Shown here: in pieces, positions 53,333-64,000 of the stretch
Layout: every line of letters starts with the position of its first letter
Position numbering within the stretch: position 1 is the stretch's first letter
NCBI GenBank assembly: GCA_963070105.1
Contig: OY718804.1
Location: 4,859,317-4,923,316, forward strand
Direction: 5' to 3'
From: Litomosoides sigmodontis
Taxonomy: Eukaryota; Nematoda; Chromadorea; Rhabditida; Onchocercidae
Length of the DNA stretch: 64,000 bases
Notes under the pieces: model-generated
Seen by the model: only the letters and a program-made list of their open reading frames with translations
The model's database searches: none
Told to the model about the DNA's origin: nothing
Translations under genes and position numbers: made by a program

Positions 53333-56300
53333 ATGTCTCCCGAACAAGAACTACGATTACTGTATTTGTATGACGAGGAAATTATAAAGAGGTGACTTTA
53401 TGTTTCAAGGAGCAACATGAATTTATAATTAATGTGCATAAGAGTCTTACGCATACACTGGTCACGTCTTAGTTTACAGTAATAATAACAAGATGTGTAC
53501 ATTTCTGAGACGCATGTGGAATAAATGATAACTGTAGGGAATTGTTAATTTCTATTAAATGTTGAATTCAGTTAGTAGGCATGGAGAATTCATGATTGCA
53601 AGGGTTTACATATAAACAGACTGTTGTATATGAGGAAAAGATTTAACTTTTATCTTTTGCAATAAACTGTCGCTTTCAACGATACGACATTATTTATGGT
53701 TTTGCTAAAAAGTCATTGAAACATGTTTTGTGAACCACTTTTGCTGGAAAAAGGTTTTTATAATTTTGAACAGCATTATTCGGGCAAGTTATTTGATTTA
53801 TCACATTTATTTACTATGTAGTGATGGTTTAATTGCTCCATTGAATTGCTACAAATCAAAATTTTCGGTAAATCTGTCAGAAATTGATATGAATACTTCT
53901 TAGTATTTCTTAGTAGATGGAGTGATAAGATGCGATATGAAAATGGAAAAACATTACCATTAGAATAGGATTTATGTAGACTAAGTTGCAAAGTTTTTAA
54001 TCCAACAGTTGCTATTCTTTAGGATTGCGGTGCATCATGTGGAAGCTGTTCAGTTCGCCAAACTTCTCCGGCATAATGAATATGAGACTCTTGTCGAACA
54101 GTATAGTTTCGATTGGGTTGTCTTCTCAGTCAAATTATGGGAACGGTTGTGGAAGGCACCAACACGTTCTCTTCTCTTCGACACTGTTCTTTCCTACCTG
54201 TACACTTGTAGGTTGTTGAAGATATGAGTGTTATTCTGAAGATTGGGTCGAGCGAGATATTAGGAATTATTAGGAACTATTCTCAAAGTAACCCTCTTCT
54301 TCAAAAACAGAAATGTTATATAGTGTGTATTTTTGTAATTTACCACTGTATAATTATCAATAATATTTCCGTGGCACGTTTTCGACGATAAGTACACACT
54401 GAAAACTTCACTGTAATTGATAAATTTCTTAAATAGAGAAAGAAGTGCACGTATAGCTTTAAATCAAAAAGTTAAAAGAACTGGAACATCAAAAGTTTAA
54501 GTGCTTCAACGATTTCACTTTGGGTGAAATAATGCAGAAATCAGTAATGATCATGTTGACTTTTACGCATATTTTACTTGCACTTTAAAACTTTCAAGAA
54601 GTTCTCTTTTCCGATATGTATTACTTCTATAACTATTTTAGGCGATCAAAAACTCCATCGACGATTGTTATGCATCAATTTTACAAGCAGCATGCGTGAT
54701 TTAATCGAAGTTCTAAACAATTTCGATGGAATTTTTAAAAATATGAAGCCCAATATTGTGTGTGAAAAGATTTCTAGCATAAGCCAACGTCATGCAAATT
54801 TGATGATGCCGGTGAAAAACATAATTGATCGGTTAGGTGAGCCGTATTGATTCGATTCATGTTTGGTTTTGAAGAATTTCTAAAATGTAATAAAAAAATG
54901 CTGCAGGCAGGAAATTACCAATAAATAATTGGTAATTTGTAATACATTAACTTGGTAGTTTGGTGATATCTGTTTTCGTGTCGCTATCACATCTGTGAGT
55001 TTAAAAACTTCGATATAGAATCTAAAAAATCTTGACCGTATGCTTTACCATATTTTAATGCTCTAATCAATAGTTTTTGAAGGAGAGACATCCGCCAAGA
55101 AATACATTTTGAGAACAGTGCTTGATATGGGTGAAGGTGGATTTCTGGATTTATTGAACGCGGTGGCAGCTTGTTCCGACCTTGCTCATGATTTCGTGAT
55201 GGAATCATATCCCGATTTTGAGCGATATTATCGTAGGCCATTGAAAATCTTTTTAAAGAGCAAGTGCTGAATTTACAAGCAGACATCTCATCTACCAGTG
55301 CTCTGAGCAACAAATGGATTTGAAAGATAATGTGGTTTAATCGCGAAAGTAGTTTTAGAATTCTCTTGAAATGCTCATGTATAATAGTAAACGGGCTTTC
55401 CCAGCTGCTGATCCTGGTTATCCGTTATCTTCTAAATCTTGCTCATTTAAGGATTTTCATATGCCAATGAGAGAATAGAGTACATCTTGACTGAAAATTC
55501 TTACTTTTTGTTGCCTTTTTTTCATGAAAGTATAAAAAATGAAACGATTATTGACTAATTGTTGCATTTCTGAATTGTTTAATTCCACTTCAGGCTTGTT
55601 TCTGCACGAACGCGAGAGAACGAAACGAGGTTTGGTTGATTCTTGTATTTATTAATACATCTATGCTACTGCGTGCATGCAATGAACTACTTGTTATATC
55701 TAATAACTCACTCACTATATTTACTTTAAAACAGTATTTAATTTTCCTATAGCATTCTATAGCACTTACTTAAATATAGTATTTACTTTAAAAACAAAGT
55801 GTTGATAAAAAAATTCTTCCCTAACGTCAGAGGTTGGGACGAATTTTTTTTTGTTAATTATATGTTGTTTTTTTCTTTAAGCGACATATTTCTTTCCTAA
55901 TATTGCATTCTACAAATTTAACTAGCTTTTTACTGGAAAATGTGAATGGATATACGTAATTTGATGTATGTTGTTGAAATTTTAGGATTACTTTCTAAAA
56001 AAATATAGGGAAGGCATCCTTCGTTACATTTGTTTAGCTGATTCTCTATTTCTTTAAATATCTCTGTATATCGTCGCGTACCCTTCATTCTTTATTCTTT
56101 CTAGGATGTAAGCGTTTAATGTAAGCGCACCAAGTTTTTAACTCCGTTGCAATTTTCTTGATATATTTCATCTTTCTTGGCATTTCGTCACTTTAAATCT
56201 CTAAAAACAGATAGTGTAAAGAAGTTAGTTTCGCAGAACATTCTTATTAATTATGTTCCGTGCTCATATTTTTTTATTAAGTATGGTAGCACTTTAAATC

Positions 56301-59300
56301 ACTTTTTGCAAATTATTTTTGTAGTGCTAGGTTTAATGCTCATATTTTTGTTATATTTTACGACTGCTTTTGGTACCATATTATGACGGTTCTATTATTC
56401 TTTTTATCTAGGGAAAATTTATTTCTGCGAATGTAATGCCGCAATAGCTGATATTATTGTGGAATCGAGATCAGATAAATCGGAGAAAGTATGCATGTTA
56501 GATCTACGTTACGAGCATTTTCCTATGAGTGAATCAGATGCAGCATGGGATGATGTTTATGAGGGTTTTCGTTTTTCTTAAGACTATTTTTTGCTGCTTA
56601 AAGTAAGCAAGCCTATTCAATTAAGTATTTGACTCCCAAATTGATTATTTCTTTGACGATTATTTGCGCAGAAAATATCGATTTGTGCGATTTTCGGAGA
56701 ATTTGATAGATTTTTGTCGAGTAAAACAGAAAATACATTATTAAACGCTACTTCCCAACAGAACAGTTTTTGCGTCGTTGGCTCACAATAGCATAAAAAA
56801 GATATGTGCATAATAAATTGGAAGATCAAGGAGTATGCAGATAAGAAAAAGCTTTTTTGTAGGCGAAGTTATCGTTTTACGAAAATATCAAGAAGAAATG
56901 GCTCAAGCAGCTTATGATGGACAAAATACCTTAATATGTGCACCAACAGGAACTGGCAAGACTGTGGTGGCGGCGTCGATAGCTCGAAATCATCTTGTAA
57001 TGGGCAGGAGAAATAATGTTTATACGAAGGTGTTTCAAAATTTTAGTAGAGACATAATTCTGGAAGTTTTTATTAGGAAGAAGACATTATTTTTGCTCGA
57101 ATCAGTTCTACATTCTCTGAACTTAAAAGCAACTCCTTTGTGCATTCCGTTATCTCTATGGGGAACACTTGCAAACTTTATCAAAATTTCGGATTTCCTT
57201 GTTGCAAAGCAGAAGATTACGGGACCCTAAAAGTCACCAATATTTCTATGAATATAGTTGCAAATATATTTCAAATCTTGTGTTGGACAAGTTTCTGTTC
57301 GGTGCACTTTCAGTATCAAAATAAGGAAAAAGTTTCAGATTTGTTTTTTCGTTACGAATACGACATTTCTGGAGCAACAGGCGAAGGTATTTGAGAAATT
57401 TGTTGGTCATCGTTGGAAAGTTGTTTTTTTGAGCGGCATAACGGTGAATACTCCCATTATAGAGACAATTGAATCTTATGATGTTATTGTTATTACTCCT
57501 CAGCTTATTGTGTCAGTATTTCCTTATATATTTATCTTTAAAGATATTATTGCTCCTAAAAAGTATAGGAAATTTGTGCGATGAGTTTTGGAATTCTGTG
57601 TCAGGTTGATATCACATTATGTTTTCAAAAATTAGGAAAATTTATTATTACATGATGGAACTTCACACATTTCACGCAATGACCGCTTACTGGACTATTT
57701 TTTTACGGTGCTAGAAGTCAGCATTTTTATTCTAGGAATCTTTTGAAGACTTGCAATGGAAACGACAGTTTACCCTTCTCTTTGTCATCATTTTCGCTAA
57801 TGTTTTTCGATGAAGCTCATCATGCAGATGGAAATCATCCTTACACTGGTATTTCCAAAGCCCCATCATTATCTCTATTTCCAAAGATTGAGAATGATTT
57901 ATCTGCGATCTGTTTAATATGCCAAATTATTTACTATTTTAGAAAATATTTTTCTATTAAAAGTTTCGTGTTCTAGCAATTATGAACGATTATCATGACA
58001 TGAAGCATGCTGGTAAGATTCTGGATGGAAAGCGCCTACCTCAGGTATTATTTTGAGAAAATTTACTTTAGCTTTGTTTGACGTGTTATGTTACATTATT
58101 GCTGACACGAACATGCTGTTGATTGTAGCTAATTCGATAATCATATTAAGCAGTGTTGATTAACAAGGAACTCCAGCATCGTAAACTTTTATAAGATACA
58201 TTTGTTTAGGTGCGAAGTTAAATAAATAATTGAATACTCACGACTAAATTTCCGAATGTAGCTACTCTCAACTTGGTAGTCACTTTTGAAATTTGAAGCT
58301 AACGTTTTATAGATTGTTGGCTTAACAGCTTCGTTAGGTATTGGTAATGCTCATAATGCTTCGGAAGCAGTAGAACATTTTATTAAAGTATGCGCAAACT
58401 TAGATATCACTGTTTTAAGTTATGTGCAGGAAAACATTGATGAGCTTCGTGCGTTTTCATCGATTGCTGCTGACGGTAAGAATTTCGGACATTTTTTTAA
58501 AACACCCAGGCAATATCTTAAGCTTAATATAAATTGCGAGCAATGTACATGCTTCAACTTCGTACTCAAATGAAAGTGAGTGGTTGTGATGAGCTGCAAT
58601 TTCACGCTATTATTTTTTCAAAAATTGTTCTCTTTTGCTGCCGGCATATGTTTTAATTTCACCTGAAATTCGAATTTATTGAATGAACTCTTCTAAAAAA
58701 TCGTTTACTTTAAGTTAGTAAAGGACATTTTACAGAAACGAAATTGGTAGCATCCAATATAACCACGGATTCAGTTGCTGGTGGTATCTTGGATCTCTTT
58801 AAGAAATTTGAAGGAATTTTGAAGAGGACTGGTATATAATTTAACTTAATTGATTGAACTATCCATTGTTCATCATTGACTTTGGAGCCAATTAGGTTAT
58901 TTCGGAACCTACGAAATTCTTACCGTGTTCCATTGTCAACTGCCCCAAAAATATTGGGTTTTTACTGTTGTATTGAATCGTCAGACTATTTCGTTGTGGA
59001 AATATATCACTTTAATGCTTGCAACTACATTTTTGTAATTTGAACGATTTGGCTCCTGAACCACGAATCATGTTTGGTTTATTATAAAAATTCATTGGTT
59101 GTTTTAGTGAGGTCAATTTCCCTGCCCAATGAGATACATAGACATTCGAGCAGGGATATGCTTTATAGGTTGCAAAATCCACCAAGTGATAAGTGCTCGA
59201 AAGGTTAGTTCATCTTGTGTCTCCTAAAGTTAAAATCTTGAGTGTAGAAAGTTATCCAGTATCACTGACTTTTTTGCACTGTTTTGTGAATGGCTCCGAT

Positions 59301-62300
59301 TGGAGTAAATTTGTTGTCATTTTGGAATTTTGGGATGGTGCTCTTCAATTTTTGCTAATATTCTAGTGTATCAAACATGGTTTTCCCAGCTATTGGTGGA
59401 GTTTGTCCCTGTAGCAGAGCTTGAGAAAGACAGCCGTTTTCTGATAATGACATGCTTGCAGTTCATTGAAGTATGTTTCGAATTTAAAATGATGTTGCAT
59501 TGAAGGTTTTCAGTACGATGTTTAGTTAGATATTTGGAAGTCAGTCGGTTTTAAAATACATTTGCAAGTGTAATCGAATTATAAGGATAAATTATAAGAT
59601 AAATAGTTGTAATTAAAATGGTACCTGCTCTCTATTTTAACGTCAAGGTAGACATGGGATTTATGGTCGTTTCAGATCTTGTTTCGTACACTGGAACATT
59701 ATATCCATTTTCCCTCGCATGTTGCAAAGAAGTATTTTGAAAATGAATTTGATATCGTCCGACACACAGCAGATCAGGAACTGGTGGATATCATGCAAAG
59801 TATTTGTTGTTCACATTAATTTTAGTTTAGTTTCAGAGAAATTTTTATCAGGTTGTCCCACATGTCCCAATTGTCCCAAACATTCTTATGTCTCATGTAA
59901 TTTTGATCTATCGCTTAGTATAATAACTGTACCAACAGATTGGTATTGCTTAAAATTAGTCTAAATATTTATGTATTTCTGTATTTATACTTATTTTTCT
60001 TACAAATTTCTACTCTTCAAGTTAAAATTTCTTGCAGCCTGTCCCCTAAGAACTATTGTTGGCAGTAGTGAAGATAATGAACTATACAATGAACTTTTAC
60101 GGTAATCTTACTTTTTTTTTAAGCAAGTGAAACGCAGTTTTTATTCCTGATTCTAAAAAAAATAAAACTACGTTTTACTCGATGTTTCAAATTCCATGAG
60201 ATACTTTTTACGTAGGGAAAAGTAATATTAATTAATCGAATTTTAGGGAATTATGTAGTCAGTTCTCGAAAGAGAAAGATGGACGTGTTATTATTTTCGT
60301 GCAGACGAGAAATTTTGCTGGGCAATTAGCAGAAGAATTGAATAAAGATGCAAATCTGCAGATCCTGGATGTTAAATCGAATTTTATTACAAGTCCGATT
60401 CCTGCATGTTATTATTTTCAAAAACTGAAGTGAAAATCTCGAATTCCAGATAATCTTTGCAGATTTTGCTTTCATTAGTGTGTTAGAAACATTCAAGATT
60501 AGTCTTAATTTTGCAATACACTTATGTGGCTACTTTTCTTAATATGAAATTAGATTTGTAACTTTTGACTATCTGGAATGTTGTCATGTCTCATTTGAAT
60601 TTGCAGTCTGATATATTTTTTGTGTTGAAATGGGAAAAAGAGAAAGGAGCGTATAAGAAAAGCTTTTAAATGTTAATGTCATTGTAATGAAGACGTTCGG
60701 CGCTTAGGACAGGGTTTTTCTATTATAGTGACTTCCAAAGCTTGAAACTTTTTGCATTTTCCATCACATTTTGCCATATTTTTGATTGAAGGCATCAATG
60801 CATCAGGTGAGATTGGCGGTCAATCTCTCAATCAACAGCGCGATATACTGTCACAATTTGCGATGGGTGATATCAAAATTTTGTGCTCAACATCGATTGC
60901 AGAAGAGGGCATCGATATTCAGAAATGCAATCTTGTCATCAAATATGATTATGTGACCAATGAAATCGCGCACATACAGCGAAGAGGTTTGTAATTCATC
61001 ATTTCTAATTGAGCACCCAATTTGTTATATTATTTGAGAGTTGCCAGGAAGTATCATAGTCTTGTTTCTTTTGGGAAGTAACAAATTCTGTTTTGCGGTA
61101 TCAGAATCATTTTCTTCTCCAATGATTTCACAAGAACTGCGCTGAGGTGTTACGACTAATAGTTGCTTGGAATATATGAATTGTTATGAGAACATGGCCA
61201 AAGAAGCTTTCACAATAGAGATGTTGATGGAGATGGAAGTCTTATTTCTATCCAAATTTATTGTACATATCAAATAACTTAGAATATTGTTTTAGGACGA
61301 AGTCGAGCTACAAATTCTCGTTGCATCTTGATAACATGTGATGAAAAATTGCAAGCGCGTGAGGAGAAAAATATCATACGAGAGCGAATTATGCATAGTG
61401 CTTTGGAGTTCATTGCTCAGAAACCACCAAATTGGTTTCGCGAAGAGGTATGAAGAGGAATGTTGGTATCAGTTTTTCATATGTTTGGGGAAAAAGAAAG
61501 ATGAGTGACCCTAGTCACATTTTAGCCATCATATTTTCGATTTTTCATTCCGAATTCTTCCTCTGCGAAACATTTCAGAAAAGCAGGAAAAAGATTCACA
61601 AGATTTATCTTCTGCTAGAAAATACTTTATTGTCTTTTTAAAAAATTAATATGAAAAAGATGATTGTGGATATTGGTCATTTAAAATGTGGAAAGTTTAG
61701 GTAATGAAGCGCGTACAGCAAAACACTTCGGATCGAGTCCGGAAAAAACTGTTGTCTGATGCGAAAAAGACTGCTCCAACTTCCATGCGGTACACATTAT
61801 TATGCAAGTTAGTGTTATTCTCCAATTCGCTCTGAAATTCATATAATTTGAGTACAGTATTTTTGTTATTGCCGGAAACTGACACGTTGAGATCTCATGT
61901 AGAACTTTCTCTCCTTTCTGATCTGCAATACTTATACGTATGCAGGCTATCATCGTAGCCAGTTGGATTTATCATGCTTAAAGCAGCGAAAGACTAGTTA
62001 ATGCTCAGTACAGTCTAGGTAGAAATAATAATTTCAGAACTCTTCAGTACGGGATAGTGCTGGAGTTCTTTTCCATTTCTAAATGCTTGTTAATTTTCAG
62101 AAAATGTGATTCAGTCATTTGTGATAGTGATGATATTGTCGTGCCATCAACCTGTTCTCAGTATTTTTGTATTTGCAAAGAAATTTGGAGTCGTTCGATC
62201 CAACGACCATTTCCAAAACATATGGTAGAACGAGAAGCTGCTTATGAGTTAAAAGGCATTGGATCGGTATGATTTTTATATTTTAGCACTTTTTGTCATA

Positions 62301-63049
62301 ACAGTTCAGCTGTTTATCCATCTTTCATTGAAAAGACATCTTAAGCATCTTTAAAATCCTTAGAAAATTGCTTTTTCTTTTATTCCTTTTTCAATTTATC
62401 TTTACAGATATCTTGTATAAAGTGCAATCACCGGTGGGGTCGTGTTGTTCGGTATAACAATCTTACACTTCCTCTCATCGCCGCCTCTGGTAAAGCTTAG
62501 AAATGTTGTTTTCAATTTCTTGAAGAGACAAAGATTGATCAAGTAGTTTTTTTTTTGAAAATCATTTTTACAGCATTTGTCTTGGTTTCGGAAAATGGAG
62601 GAAGGTTCAAAAAGAAACAGTGGAAACAGGTATCTCCTAGGTTTTTGCTTAATTGTGGTTATTGATTTGTTTGAATTTTTTCCTGCGTTCATTTGGTGCA
62701 TCTCATAATGCGACGTTAATGGCGCATTATGAGATGCTTAAATTAATTTTAATTTTTATCTTTGCAACCAAAACTGCTACTATCGAACAGGCGACAATCC
62801 TCTCAGCTACTTAGTTCGAATTATTTTATGAGTTGTTCAAAAAGTCTCATACGAGTTTGACATTTAAATGCCATGGATCGTAAATTCCATTTACTGTAAG
62901 CTGCATGTACATAAATTTTCAGTTTTAAAACGTTTTTTCAGATAGTTGAAAACTTATTCAATCCTCGAAGCATTGAATTATATGACTACGCAATTGTAAC
63001 TGCGGGCGCAAACATACCCAACCCGATTTTTGATGGTTTTTGCGTTTAA
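53333..63049 (+). CDS. drh: Dicer-related helicase (RIG-I-like receptor family)
   Basis: A DExD/H-box RNA helicase of the RIG-I/DRH family, which in nematodes acts in small-RNA synthesis (DRH-3) or antiviral RNAi (DRH-1). Exons: 53333-53391, 54023-54207, 54642-54836, 55074-55232, 56412-56564, 56863-57029, 57339-57511, 57736-57848, 57977-58044, 58313-58475, 58736-58831, 59108-59203, 59367-59470, 59676-59799, 60038-60101, 60247-60392, 60792-60986, 61296-61447, 61701-61789, 62101-62266, 62408-62489, 62574-62629, 62942-63049; all phases join, giving 970 residues. Walker A APTGTGKT is at 277-284, DEAH at 389-392, TAS at 429-431, [11 protein letters not shown] at about 721-731 and QRRGRSRA at 751-758. 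The C-terminal RIG-I-type domain keeps Cys836, Cys841, Cys892 and Cys895. Residues 1-250 are helical and match nothing I recognise, although CARD-like folds would be expected there. I cannot decide between DRH-1 and DRH-3. Confidence 0.93.
62698..62737. other. Perfect 15-bp hairpin in the last helicase intron
   Basis: GCATCTCATAATGCG at 62698-62712 and its exact reverse complement at 62723-62737 flank a 10-nt loop. It lies in the intron 62630-62941. It could be a remnant of a small inverted-repeat element. Confidence 0.8.
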
Positions 63050-64000
63050 TGCACATTGTAACTCTCACATTAGCTATTAAAGCTAGTCTCATGAGTACGT
63101 GATTTTTGTTGATTGCTTAATTTTGTTATAACTCTCATTATAGTTGCAAGCTTTTATTCTTCCGTTGTAAAATCTCGCAAAATAAAATAAAATCTCCCGC
63201 CGATTAAATATCGAGTATTAACCTCTACTATAGAGGTTAATACTAACATGGCGATGCAGCTATTCTAAATTTCTACATGTTATACAGATACAGATACACC
63301 TTAGTGGCATGATATTCGCAACAGAAATATTGGCCCAATTATGACATTATTAACTGAATATTGCGCATCTAAATTTGTGGATCTATTTCGATTAATCTGA
63401 AATTATTCATTCGTTTAAATCTCACTGCAATAATATCATTAAGGTTGACATGCCAAAGTCGAAATCAAATTCAGCCTTAAATTCATCTAATCCACTCCTT
63501 AACTTGTCACACCGAGCTTTGCGCTTTTCAGCAAAAATTTCCTCTCTTAAGTGTATGTGCGTTATGGTGCAACACACACATACATATATGACTAAAATTC
63601 GACTAATTTTCGTTCACATTTTCATGTGAATAAAAGATCGAAAAATAAGAGTGCGTACTGAAGGTAACAAATGTTACAATACAAATTCGTTAGAAGCATG
63701 AAAAGAAAGCATGTTCATGACATAAATCACTGAACAAGAAAAATTGAGAGAATAATTTCACAGGTAGCATTGTAAATTCTTTCTCCGCTGTTCGAAACAT
63801 AACTCTCGATGACCGAATAATCCCAACTGTTCCATCAATTTAGAAAGGAAAGAAATATTGCGGAAAAACTTTGACAAGTACCCACCAAACGATACTGGCA
63901 AGGAGTAATAAGATACAACTATTTTCTACATACTTTAAAAATATGAGGATTGTTAATTATGTGAAACAACTCAATACGAGAGAAATAATAAAAATAAATC
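63050..64000. other. 3' flank of the helicase gene, no further gene seen
   Basis: It contains AATAAAATAAAA at about 63180-63191, a plausible poly(A) signal, followed by a short hairpin. The rest, to the window edge, is AT-rich without a recognisable exon. Confidence 0.5.
63215..63245. other. Perfect 13-bp hairpin downstream of the helicase gene
   Basis: AGTATTAACCTCT and its reverse complement are separated by ACTAT. It lies about 165 nt after the stop codon and about 25 nt after the candidate poly(A) signal. Confidence 0.8.

Overview
The window looks like nuclear DNA of a nematode, most likely a filarial (spirurid) worm. It is AT-rich, and its genes are cut into many small exons by short GT..AG introns ending in TTTCAG-like acceptors. 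Several start codons sit 0-60 nt downstream of an extra TTTCAG/TTTTAG acceptor with no matching upstream exon, as expected for spliced-leader trans-splicing. Two small secreted proteins, one with Met-Gly-Pro-Gln-Pro repeats, resemble filarial microfilarial sheath proteins, and a Dicer-related (RIG-I-like) helicase fits a nematode. I cannot name the genus. All exon models were built by hand from splice signals, reading-frame phase and protein families recalled from memory; no search was run.

Layout. 0-23 kb is a run of minus-strand genes: a proline-rich protein running off the left edge, the arginine methyltransferase PRMT7, the ankyrin/MYND protein ANKMY2, the spliceosomal protein CCDC12, mitochondrial ribosomal protein L22, and neutral sphingomyelinase SMPD2. 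SMPD2 is divergent from plus-strand COX6A (23.5-24.2 kb). MRPL22 and CCDC12 are close enough to be an operon candidate.

26.4-34.1 kb holds an inverted duplication. Two paralogous sheath-like genes converge on each other. Their last coding stretch and 3' flanks form two near-identical arms of about 1.5 kb (26925-28418 and 32106-33600), and MRPL39 sits on the minus strand inside the 3.7-kb spacer. The arms match almost base for base while the upstream coding exons have diverged strongly.

36.0-40.9 kb is a minus-strand menorin/FAM151-family gene whose first exon(s) I could not find. One of its introns appears to start with GA instead of GT. From 40.9 to 53.1 kb there is no gene I can support; the stretch is AT-rich with GA/CT, TG and CAA/CAG simple repeats.

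53.3-63.05 kb is a plus-strand Dicer-related helicase gene of 23 exons (about 970 aa) with helicase motifs and a four-cysteine RIG-I-type C-terminal domain. A 57-residue ORF ends 11 nt before its start codon. The last 950 bp hold a short perfect hairpin and no gene I recognise.

The genes are mostly unrelated housekeeping functions (mitochondrial translation and respiration, splicing, methylation, lipid signalling). The parts specific to this lineage are the duplicated sheath-like pair, the helicase locus and the gene-poor 12 kb.
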